A stretch of 64,000 nucleotides of DNA. It comes from Sphingobacterium paludis. Lineage in GTDB: Bacteria; Bacteroidota; Bacteroidia; Sphingobacteriales; Sphingobacteriaceae. Both the position numbers and the translations under genes were made by a program. A model generated the notes under the pieces. It was given only the letters and a program-made list of their open reading frames with translations, was not told the origin of the DNA and made no database searches. The stretch is taken from positions 248,001 through 312,000 of the forward strand of contig NZ_SNZV01000006.1 in assembly GCF_004364125.1 (NCBI RefSeq). Direction: 5' to 3'. Positions 1 to 6,769 of the stretch are shown piece after piece (within the stretch, counting starts at the first letter, position 1; the number at the start of each line of letters is the position of its first letter).

Positions 1-1264
1 GGGTTGTGGTACTTACAAAAGTATGGTTGCCATTCGCATCGCGCAAAGGAAGGGTTGGATTCCACTGCATGGCTTGGGAAATAATGTTTCCCTCGGAGCC
101 CACGGTCGCATTTATCGGAGCATACCGATTATCCAATTGCGTGACGAAGAGTGAAAAATCGAGGCCTAGGCGCTTGTTTTCCAAAAACCGAAAGTTCCCG
201 GTGAAGTTTCCGGTGTATTTTTTGAGCTGCGAGCCGATGATAACGCCGTTCTGGTTCAGGTAACCTCCTGACAGGCGGTATTTTCCGTTTTCCGTGCCTC
301 CTGATACATCACCGTAATAATTCTGAGTGACGGCCTGTCGCGTGATCGCGCGAAATGCATCTTCATTCCCGCCAAAGTCGGCATTGGCAATTTCACCCGG
401 GGTATAGTAATTGAGCGCCTCTCTGAAGCGTGCAGCGTCCAACACATCTGGGTATTCACGCATGCCCGAAAGACCTGCCGAGGCACCCAGGGAAATTTTT
501 GGCTCGCCGGGCGTTCCCTTTTTTGTCGTGATGATAACGACCCCGTTCGCGCCGCGCGATCCATAGATGGCGGTGGCAGATGCATCTTTCAGGATATCCA
601 TGCTGGCGATATCACCCGGGTTCAGATAGGTAAGCGGATTTCCCCGATCGGATGAAAAGCCGCCCCGCCCTTCGGGAAGCGGCGAATTACCGGACATCGG
701 CACACCATCCAATACAAAAAGTGGGTTATTGCTGGCCCGGATAGACGAGTTACCGCGGATCCGAACCGTGACCGAGCCCCCCGGTTGTCCGGTGTTGTTG
801 ATCACCATCACGCCGGGCGTCTTGCCCTGGATCAACTGGTCCGGACTCGTCATGATTCCCTTATTGAAATTCTTTTCGGCAATCGTGACCATAGCACCCG
901 TCAGATCCTTTTTACGGGCTGTTCCATAGCCCACCACAACGACCTCCTCCAGATCTTGGTCGGCATTGGGTGCAAGCTGTATATTCAGCTCGGTACCCAC
1001 GATCGGTGCGTCCTTTGTGCTGTAACCGATAAAGGATACTTCCAGGGTTTGTGCCGTAGTGGGCACCTCGAGGCTAAAGGCACCGATCTGGTCCGTAGTG
1101 GTTGCTGCAGTGCCGCCTTTTACCTTTACCGTGGCACCAACGAGTGGACTCCCCGCCTCATCCACCACACGACCTGTCAAGGTCTTTTGCTGGGCGAAGA
1201 GAAATTGCGATACAAGTAATAGCGCGAGCGTCATGACGCTTTGTACAAGTAATTTTTGTTTCAT
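1..1264 (-). CDS. SusC/RagA-family TonB-linked outer membrane receptor, N-terminal part
   Basis: About 421 N-terminal residues are present; the rest lies beyond base 1. Seen: a signal peptide (MKQKLLVQ followed by a Leu/Val-rich core, cut near FAQQ, residue 25), a carboxypeptidase-regulatory-like beta domain (about 27-98) with GRVVDEAGSPLVGATV, the Glu-rich LEEVVVVGYGT segment typical of SusC proteins (about 105-115), then the plug domain with PGGSVTVRIRGNSSI and NPLFVLDGVP (about 161-188). Family knowledge: SusC proteins form a TonB-energised outer membrane channel with a SusD lipoprotein and import glycans or peptides. The SusD partner would lie further left, outside the window. The ATG at 1262-1264 directly precedes the signal peptide. 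The gene is divergent from the AraC-type regulator at 1869, which may control it (inference). The substrate cannot be told from this part. Confidence 0.95.
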   Translation of the reverse strand, partial: MKQKLLVQSVMTLALLLVSQFLFAQQKTLTGRVVDEAGSPLVGATVKVKGGTAATTTDQIGAFSLEVPTTAQTLEVSFIGYSTKDAPIVGTELNIQLAPNADQDLEEVVVVGYGTARKKDLTGAMVTIAEKNFNKGIMTSPDQLIQGKTPGVMVINNTGQPGGSVTVRIRGNSSIRASNNPLFVLDGVPMSGNSPLPEGRGGFSSDRGNPLTYLNPGDIASMDILKDASATAIYGSRGANGVVIITTKKGTPGEPKISLGASAGLSGMREYPDVLDAARFREALNYYTPGEIANADFGGNEDAFRAITRQAVTQNYYGDVSGGTENGKYRLSGGYLNQNGVIIGSQLKKYTGNFTGNFRFLENKRLGLDFSLFVTQLDNRYAPINATVGSEGNIISQAMQWNPTLPLRDANGNHTFVSTTT

Positions 1265-1868
1265 ACCGTTTAAAATTGATGATTGAATTGATTATTAATC
1301 ATGTGCGACACAAGCGAAATGGTTAAATCATAAAATTCGTTGTGCTGCTGTTTAGTTTATGTGCTTAGTTATACGGCAAACGCACGCTACCGCGTCTTGC
1401 TCCTGAACGTTGAATGCCTATCCAACACGTTTTTAAAAAAAAGGAAACGTTCCCGGAAAAGGGGTAATTGACGGCACAGTATATTGCTGATCGAGACATA
1501 CGTTTATAGTTGGTGAATTGTACACCCTAAAAATCAATAAATATCAGCGCCCCATTCAATCATAGCGTCTCATTTTTATATCACAGCGTCTCAAAATCTA
1601 AACACTGTCGTCGTGTATGTATAAAAAACAAGGCTAGAAGTCAGGCTTCCCGACTTCGCCATCGGCGTCAAATGCACATAGACAGCTGTGTAGAACGTAT
1701 TTATAAATTCAAACTAATTTGGCATAGGAATAGCTAGACTTCGTGTGCATGGTACACCTCGCTATTACAATATGCTGGGGTAAGGAAAATGCTAACCTGA
1801 AGTAAATCGTAGTGATGCACGATGTACAACAATGACTAAACTAAACATGATACTCAAATACGCCTACC
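1265..1868. other. 604-base divergent intergenic region with repeated motifs
   Basis: No convincing gene. It separates the SusC-like gene (leftward) from the pseudo-hybrid regulator (rightward). Visible motifs: two exact copies of AGCGTCTCA at 1564-1572 and 1585-1593, 21 bases apart (two helical turns), with a weaker third version (CAGCGCCCCATT) at 1545-1556; and a near-palindrome GGAAACGTTCCC at 1443-1454 with a second AACGTT core at 1406-1411. The direct repeats have the spacing expected of AraC-type half-sites and the AACGTT sites resemble LacI-type operators, but both readings are inference. I could not pick a clear TAnnTTTG promoter for either gene. Confidence 0.5.
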
Positions 1869-3140
1869 ATGGACTTAATGTTTGTAAAAACGGATATAAA
1901 CCAGCTGCTTGCAGAAGCCTGCCATGATTTAAAAGCACTCATGAACGAACGCGCCATAGCATGCGAACTTTTGTTGCCGCCTATGCACCTCAGTACCCCC
2001 ATCGACTCTGCGCTCATCAAACAAATGTTCATCGAACTCATGCGGCATACCGTATACTCCGCAAGCCATACGGTTCGTTTTAAATTCCTGACTTTTACGA
2101 GTGATGATACCGTATTTCGCATACAGTTTTTTAAAGATCCGCAGACTGATACCATGGTGACAAACTCACCCCCTCCGCGTGGCCTAGCAGAGCAAGCCTT
2201 TCCCGATCTCCATGCCATACAAAAACGAGCCGCTTGTTCAGGCATAACCTTTAGTACGGCAGAAAACGGTATCATCGTTTCCATACCCATTATGTATGCC
2301 AGCGGTTCCGAAGTGGCGACAAGTTCAGGTGACACAACCGGCATTCATGACCCATATACATTGGAGTCTTCCGAGAACCCCGCCCTGTTACTTGTGGAAA
2401 GTGATCGAGAAATATTCGCTTATCTCAATAAGGAGCTCAAAGGTTCATATCGTATTTTGTGCGCCGGCAATGCTACTGAAGCCTTGGAGCTGTTGGCCAA
2501 CAATACGGTGCAACTCGTATTGACAGCACACCTAACACCAACCTTGGACGGCATTGGTCTGTGTAGGCATATTAAAGCAAGTAGAGACTATGGGCATATA
2601 CCTGTACTTTTCTTAACTCCAGCACAGGCTGTAGAACCAAAGATACAAGCTTTGATGAGCGGCGCAGATGCTTGTGTGGAGAAACCTTTCGCAGCGGATT
2701 TTTTACTTGCTCAAATTAACAACATTTTGGTTAACAGACGAATAATACAAAAGCATGCCTTCCATAGTCCAAAAAGCAGCGACGTTAATGTATTTAACGA
2801 AGCGCCTACAGACAACTTTATCGCGCGCTTGCATGCTATTATACAAGAACACATTGCCGATATTGATTTGACAGTAGATGAACTGGCCAAACGCATGAAC
2901 ATGAGCCGACCCACATTTTACCGAAGAGTTAAGCAGTGCTCTGCGCTCACGCCCAATGAAATCATCCATATTTCAAAACTTCAGAAAGCCGCCGAGTTGT
3001 TGGCCGAGCGTAAATACACCATTGCCCAAATAGCCGCCATAGTAGGTTATAGCGTGCAATCTAATTTTTCGAGAGACTTTCATAAGCATTTTGGCACACC
3101 GCCCAGTATCTATCCAAGCAGAAAGATTGATGTTGCTTAA
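1869..3140 (+). CDS. AraC-family regulator with degenerate kinase and receiver domains (remnant of a hybrid two-component system)
   Basis: 423 residues. Residues 1-145 resemble the ATPase half of a hybrid histidine kinase, but the HisKA helix pair, phosphoacceptor His and any sensor domain are absent, and the N-box Asn is not recognisable in ELMRHTVYSA. Residues 171-288 align with a receiver domain: the switch Thr (VLFLTPA) and Lys (CVEKPF) are kept, but the phosphoacceptor Asp is Ala220 (LVLTAHLTPTLDG where the family has ..SDVMMP.MDG) and the acidic pair is altered (LLVESD). Residues 315-418 are a full AraC HTH domain (DLTVDELAKRMNMSRPTFYRR; TIAQIAAIVGYSVQSNFSRDF). It is therefore likely a phosphorylation-independent DNA-binding protein. 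It is divergent from the SusC-like gene and a candidate regulator of that locus. Another Met codon lies at residue 4; an upstream ATG at 1847 is out of frame. Confidence 0.8.
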   Translation: MDLMFVKTDINQLLAEACHDLKALMNERAIACELLLPPMHLSTPIDSALIKQMFIELMRHTVYSASHTVRFKFLTFTSDDTVFRIQFFKDPQTDTMVTNSPPPRGLAEQAFPDLHAIQKRAACSGITFSTAENGIIVSIPIMYASGSEVATSSGDTTGIHDPYTLESSENPALLLVESDREIFAYLNKELKGSYRILCAGNATEALELLANNTVQLVLTAHLTPTLDGIGLCRHIKASRDYGHIPVLFLTPAQAVEPKIQALMSGADACVEKPFAADFLLAQINNILVNRRIIQKHAFHSPKSSDVNVFNEAPTDNFIARLHAIIQEHIADIDLTVDELAKRMNMSRPTFYRRVKQCSALTPNEIIHISKLQKAAELLAERKYTIAQIAAIVGYSVQSNFSRDFHKHFGTPPSIYPSRKIDVA

Positions 3141-3194
3141 GATGTTGGATACAGTATCCATACCGGGGCGTTTTGTTCGAACAAACGCCCTGCT

Positions 3195-3584
3195 CTATCC
3201 AACTGTACTTTTTGGAAATTTTGTTTTGAGCACATTTTCCACGATCGCAATAATGTCATCCATATCAAAAGGCTTGGGCAAAATCATATTTGCTCCGGCT
3301 TCCAATGCGACATCACGCCCATCGTCTGTGGCGGAGATGCAAAGAATAAATGTCTTTTTTAACTGCGGTGTCTTCCGGATCATCTTGATCAATTCCTTAC
3401 CCGAAACCACGGGCATGTTTAGATCCACAATAACGATCTCCGGCTTTAGCGAAACGATCCGATCGTAAGCCCGAGCGCTATCGGTCTCGATAATCGTCTC
3501 AGAATCCACCATTTTAAAAATTAGATCTAACGTACTGGCGATGCCAATATCGTCGTCACATATAAAGACTTTGTTTTTAACCAT
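3195..3584 (-). CDS. single-domain response regulator (CheY-like receiver)
   Basis: 129 residues from the ATG at 3582-3584; an in-frame TTG seven codons upstream is less likely because the fold begins directly with MVKNKVFICDDD. The protein is one receiver domain: acidic cluster D10-D12, phosphoacceptor D54 in IVIVDLNMP, Ser/Thr switch in LCISATDD and Lys in LPKPF. There is no output domain, so it must act by phosphotransfer or protein contact. No histidine kinase lies nearby. It converges with the regulator at 1869 (gap 54 bases) and its 5' side faces the two RNA-like repeats at 4.0-4.4 kb. A link to those is conjecture. Confidence 0.88.
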   Translation of the reverse strand: MVKNKVFICDDDIGIASTLDLIFKMVDSETIIETDSARAYDRIVSLKPEIVIVDLNMPVVSGKELIKMIRKTPQLKKTFILCISATDDGRDVALEAGANMILPKPFDMDDIIAIVENVLKTKFPKSTVG

Positions 3585-3605
3585 TGTTTGTATTACCTTA
3601 ATCAA

Positions 3606-4000
3606 CCCGCCTTGTCCCTACAAAGCAATGAGATTTGCGAAAGCATTCTACGCATCTCCTCTATAACAAATACAGTTCCATTTTATCCCATACACAAACG
3701 CTTCCCCGACCTAGCGACGAGATCTGTATCCTGCTATTTTCACGCTACAATCGACATACCAACATGGCGAGCTTCTTATCTACCTATCTATCAACCTATC
3801 TGGAGCACACACACCTTCACGCATTCAAGCCAAAATCGGCAACCGTGGAAATCTCCACCGCTGCCATTTTGCTAGTGACGCTGCCAACAGGTTGACTGCA
3901 TGATCATCAATCTGTATATCTCTTCCTTTGCGTAACAATTTGCAGGAGAATAAGCATAATATGGAGCCTTTCGCAGCAATTCACGCGAGCAGGAGAAGCT
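3606..4000. other. intergenic region upstream of the twin RNA-like elements
   Basis: Nothing here looks like a gene. Open frames of 86-95 codons on the plus strand (from 3588 and 3635) have low-complexity, Thr/Ser/His-rich translations and no plausible start context. A CTATCT/CCTATCT simple repeat lies at about 3779-3801. The stretch could hold activator (enhancer) sites for the sigma-54-like promoter at 4002, but I see no convincing inverted repeat. Confidence 0.4.
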
Positions 4001-4001
4001 A

Positions 4002-4017
4002 TGGCACGGTATTTGAT
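4002..4017 (+). promoter_or_regulatory. sigma-54-like -24/-12 promoter, copy 1
   Basis: TGGCACGGTATTTGAT: GG at 4003-4004 and G at 4015 have the fixed spacing of the RpoN consensus TGGCACR-N4-TTGC; the -12 C is A here. The predicted start, about 12 bases past the -12 element, is 4026-4028, exactly where conservation with copy 2 resumes. Confidence 0.6.
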
Positions 4018-4025
4018 CATTAGAC

Positions 4026-4099
4026 AGTATTCATAATTTAGGTTAATAATTGGTTAGTTAGTAAAAATCCTGAAGCTCCCAGCTTCAGGATTTTTTGTT
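4026..4099 (+). repeat. direct repeat, copy 1 (74 bases)
   Basis: Aligns without gaps to 4307-4380. The first part (to about 4073) is identical; mismatches occur only around the loop and after the T tract. No terminal inverted repeats or target duplication, so it does not look like a mobile element. Confidence 0.9.
4027..4096 (+). ncRNA. putative sigma-54-driven small RNA, copy 1
   Basis: About 70 bases, no ORF. The 5' part (4027-4062) is AU-rich and predicted unpaired; the 3' part is an intrinsic terminator with stem AATCCTGAAGCT / AGCTTCAGGATT (4066-4077 / 4081-4092), loop CCC and a T tract 4091-4096. An almost identical block lies 281 bases downstream. The only differences inside the RNA are near the hairpin loop, and one leaves a G-U pair, so the stem is kept. 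The reverse complement of the 5' part reads like a Bacteroidota translation start region (ACCTAAATTATGAA), so the RNA may pair with mRNA start regions. Transcription and targets are inference. Confidence 0.6.
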
Positions 4100-4282
4100 T
4101 TATCACCGAAATCTATTTTTAAAAGCAGCCCTGTTGACAATAGGTGCGTAAACTCCAGCATGCATCGCTAGGCTCATGTGGTTGATGATAACAGGACGCA
4201 TAGGCTATGGTGATTATTGAGCTGTTCGCATTTTTGTAACATCCTAAATACATATAGAAGGTATTCGATTTTTTTAAAGAAT

Positions 4283-4298
4283 TGGCACAGCATTTGCG
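4283..4298 (+). promoter_or_regulatory. sigma-54-like -24/-12 promoter, copy 2
   Basis: TGGCACAGCATTTGCG: matches the RpoN consensus with GG at 4284-4285 and GC at 4296-4297 in correct spacing. Predicted start 4307-4309. Bases 4282-4296 match the copy 1 promoter at 12 of 15 positions, while the ten bases between promoter and RNA match at only 4. Confidence 0.7.
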
Positions 4299-4306
4299 AA
4301 TAAGCT

Positions 4307-4380
4307 AGTATTCATAATTTAGGTTAATAATTGGTTAGTTAGTAAAAATCCTGAGGCTCCCCGCTTCAGGATTTTTTATT
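4307..4380 (+). repeat. direct repeat, copy 2 (74 bases)
   Basis: Partner of 4026-4099 at an offset of exactly 281 bases. The DNA between the copies (4100-4281) shows no similarity to the DNA upstream of copy 1 and holds no ORF, so this is not a simple tandem duplication of the whole 281-base unit, or that unit has diverged completely outside the promoter and RNA. Confidence 0.9.
4308..4377 (+). ncRNA. putative sigma-54-driven small RNA, copy 2
   Basis: Same architecture as the copy at 4027: an identical 5' single-stranded part, then a terminator hairpin AATCCTGAGGC / GCTTCAGGATT with T tract 4372-4377. The A-to-G change in the left arm gives a G-U pair. Its promoter is the better match to the RpoN consensus, so this may be the stronger copy. 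The hairpin also works on the minus strand and could end transcripts of the dioxygenase gene that stops at 4500, but that would not explain the conserved 5' half. Confidence 0.6.
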
Positions 4381-4499
4381 TCATTTGCTCAGGCTATCCT
4401 AGATTATAACTCCCAAAGAAAAAGCCGAAACTCCCTTTTTGACAAGCTAAAGCTCGCACAGAACAAGCCGACACCCTGGATGTTTCTCTTGCTAGTACC

Positions 4500-5447
4500 T
4501 TACCACTTTTGCAGGCCCAACAATTTCTTTCCCAACGCCGAGAGCTCCGCAATCGGGTATTTTCGTTCCCGTTGTAAGGGATCGCCCGGGTATGCGTCGT
4601 CATCTGGCGCCAACCGATCATGCCAGGCATTGATTCGCCAAGACCGCAGTTCTTCGTTCTCTTCATCTGCAGGAACCATGGTGATATATTGTGCCACACG
4701 CACCTTATCGCTATGATTCGGGCGGATGCCGTGGGGTTGCGAACTGTTGAAGATCAATAAATCGCCAGCTTCCATTTTTACTTTCGTGGTGGTAAATCCT
4801 GTCGTATCCGGTTTGAAACGATTTCTATCCGCCGGTTGACTCAATTTCCAAGTGTCATAGGTGCGGTATAGCTCCGGTATACATTGAAAGCCGCCCATAT
4901 GCTCATCCGTTTGATCAACCAATGCTAATACACCCTGAACGTATTGCGGCTTGGTTTCTGGATCATAGTCCCAATGAATAAACCCTGTATATTCGTAGCC
5001 AGGCTTGACAGGAAAATTGAGGTTTACCCGATCGATACTTACCCAAAGTTTATCTGTGCCCCAAACATCCGCAAAGGCCTGATGTATCCTTTCGCTCTGC
5101 CGATTATTCCAGAGGACCTGGTTGTTATACACCTCCACCATACCGGAATTATTTAACTCCAGCATTTTGTGATGCGTATCCGCAACCTTATACCAGGTTT
5201 GTTGATCTTCGGGGTCTTTGCCTTCGAAATCCCATACAAAGGCAGCGCTATCGGCGGCCTGCTGTTTTGAGATCGCATTTTTAATGATGACATAACCGTT
5301 ATCCAACCAAAACTGCCAATCTGCCTCTGACAACACACGCAGTGCTTCACCATTAGCTCGCGTAGATAAGCGCGGATTGTTTTTTGTTCTCATCGAAGGA
5401 TCGCCCGGCATCACCTGGGTTTTTCCATTTTTCATTGCTTCCATCAT
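4500..5447 (-). CDS. phytanoyl-CoA dioxygenase (PhyH)-family Fe(II)/2-oxoglutarate oxygenase
   Basis: 315 residues, usual size for the family. The iron-binding facial triad is visible: HxD in GFIHWDYDPETKP and the distal His in FNSSQPHGIRPNHSDKVRVA, where the following Arg would hold 2-oxoglutarate. Family members hydroxylate small hydrophobic or modified substrates using O2 and 2-oxoglutarate; the substrate here is unknown. No signal peptide, so probably cytoplasmic. Two Met codons in tandem open the ORF (MMEAMKNG). The gene is divergent from an AraC regulator at 5603, with a candidate operator between them, which suggests inducible expression. Confidence 0.85.
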   Translation of the reverse strand: MMEAMKNGKTQVMPGDPSMRTKNNPRLSTRANGEALRVLSEADWQFWLDNGYVIIKNAISKQQAADSAAFVWDFEGKDPEDQQTWYKVADTHHKMLELNNSGMVEVYNNQVLWNNRQSERIHQAFADVWGTDKLWVSIDRVNLNFPVKPGYEYTGFIHWDYDPETKPQYVQGVLALVDQTDEHMGGFQCIPELYRTYDTWKLSQPADRNRFKPDTTGFTTTKVKMEAGDLLIFNSSQPHGIRPNHSDKVRVAQYITMVPADEENEELRSWRINAWHDRLAPDDDAYPGDPLQRERKYPIAELSALGKKLLGLQKW

Positions 5448-5553
5448 ATCTATTGATTTTAAAATTAGTTATGCTTTTATGCTATGTACCTTACAAAATT
5501 GACCAGAAACAGGCACACAACTTTTAACACTAATGACCAATACTTGCTCTGTA

Positions 5554-5583
5554 TTGATGTTTTTTTTCATATATTTACATCAA
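5554..5583. promoter_or_regulatory. inverted repeat, candidate AraC operator
   Basis: TTGATGT (5554-5560) and ACATCAA (5577-5583) form perfect 7-base arms separated by 16 bases, 19 bases before the AraC start codon and between the divergent PhyH and AraC genes. The spacing puts the arm centres about two helical turns apart. The operator role is inference. Confidence 0.45.
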
Positions 5584-5602
5584 CCCATTATAATAAAGGC
5601 TT

Positions 5603-6454
5603 ATGAAAATTGTGAAAGAAGAAATAGCAATTGATAGCAACCGGTCCTTCAAAGTTTTCTCTCCGAGACTAAAAAACTATTTTTACTGGCATTACCACCC
5701 CGAGATCGAGTTGGTATTCGTCGAAGCAATCAATGGGATTAGGCATGTTGGTAAAAGTATTTCGGGGTTTGTCGAAAGTGACCTGATCCTTATCGGCCCT
5801 AATGTGCCGCATCTCAATTTCGATTACGGGATAGAAACTGATTACCAGCAGATCGTCGTACAATTCAACAATAAGTTTATAGAAAACAACATCGCAGCCG
5901 TACCCGAATTTCACGCGATCAAAAAACTGCTGGACAAAAGTTACCTAGGCCTCTCTTTTTTTGGCGAGACGAAGTTGAAAGTGGCGAAAAAACTGAAAGA
6001 AAATGATCATCACCATACGTTTTCATCGCTCATCACGCTTATGGAGATCTTACAGATCCTTGCTTTATCTAACGAATATGAAACACTCAACAAAGATGAC
6101 ACGCGGATAAGGTTCTTCCTACATGATAAGATACGCATGGGAACGATATACGATTACATCCATGAGCATTTCGATAAAAATCCCGATGTCAATGAAATTG
6201 CTACAATCGTGCATCTCAGTACCGCAGCATTTTGCCGATACTTTAAAAAGCAAACCGACATGACATTCACCGATTTCGTGAACGGTTTTCGTATCAATCA
6301 AGCGAAAACCTTTTTATTGCAAGAGGCTTCGATAGCGGAAGTGTGTTATCGCGTTGGCTACAACAGCATCTCCTATTTCAATAAACTTTTCAAACGGCAA
6401 GTCGGCGAAACGCCCTCAGCATTTAAAAAAAGATATGCGCCGATAACTTCATAG
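5603..6454 (+). CDS. AraC-family transcriptional regulator with cupin-type sensor
   Basis: 283 residues. The N-terminal half has the cupin signature of AraC regulators (YFYWHYHPEIELVFVE, then LILIGPNVPHLNFD, about 20-85). The C-terminal 100 residues are the double HTH domain (about 183-280): NPDVNEIATIVHLSTAAFCRYFKKQ and SIAEVCYRVGYNSISYFNKLFKR. Family knowledge: the cupin binds a small ligand, often a sugar or acid, and modulates DNA binding. Its place head-to-head with the PhyH oxygenase, and upstream of the GH95 gene, makes both candidate targets. The ATG at 5603 follows a compact 155-base divergent region. Confidence 0.93.
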   Translation: MKIVKEEIAIDSNRSFKVFSPRLKNYFYWHYHPEIELVFVEAINGIRHVGKSISGFVESDLILIGPNVPHLNFDYGIETDYQQIVVQFNNKFIENNIAAVPEFHAIKKLLDKSYLGLSFFGETKLKVAKKLKENDHHHTFSSLITLMEILQILALSNEYETLNKDDTRIRFFLHDKIRMGTIYDYIHEHFDKNPDVNEIATIVHLSTAAFCRYFKKQTDMTFTDFVNGFRINQAKTFLLQEASIAEVCYRVGYNSISYFNKLFKRQVGETPSAFKKRYAPITS

Positions 6455-6769
6455 CATTTTGCTAACTACTTCGCGGCGTTACCCATCCGCTGCTTCCTAA
6501 AACAGCGAACCAGCGACAAAATTTATTCGGCAAAACGGCCCACCCCCATATTCTACCATTAACTTTCTTTCATAAATATATTTTTATCGATATATTTGAA
6601 TTGCATTATCAGCAGTTACAATTCATGCAAAGCGAAAGATGCTAACCACAAGTCAATACAATCGAATGCGTAGTAAATAACCTCGACACGTGCAGTAGAT
6701 AATGGTCAAAAAAATGCAGAATATTCTTTTACATACACACATACAGGAAAAACTATTAAAACGAATTCT
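6455..6769. other. intergenic region with a promoter for the fucosidase gene
   Basis: 315 bases with no gene visible. It holds a good -7 element at 6591-6598; the remaining roughly 165 bases to the GH95 start would be a long leader. I see no riboswitch or hairpin that I can name. Confidence 0.4.
6591..6598 (+). promoter_or_regulatory. Bacteroidota -7 promoter element TATATTTG
   Basis: Exact match to TAnnTTTG, in AT-rich DNA upstream of the GH95 gene. It would give a leader of about 165-170 bases. Confidence 0.5.

Noticed and set aside
785-1219. Open frame of 144 codons on the plus strand
   Set aside because: It is antisense to the clear SusC-like coding sequence, whose reading frame contains all the family motifs.
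3588-3895. Overlapping plus-strand open frames of 95 and 86 codons upstream of the RNA repeats
   Set aside because: Low-complexity Ser/Thr/Pro/His translations, two frames overlapping, no start context, no family similarity that I can see.
4066-4096. The hairpins as mere terminators of flanking genes
   Set aside because: No plus-strand gene lies upstream to be terminated, and the conserved 36 bases before each hairpin would be unexplained. The copy at 4346-4377 may in addition end minus-strand transcripts from 4500.
4026-4380. The paired blocks as a mobile or insertion element
   Set aside because: No transposase, terminal inverted repeats or target duplications, and the similarity follows promoter and transcript boundaries.
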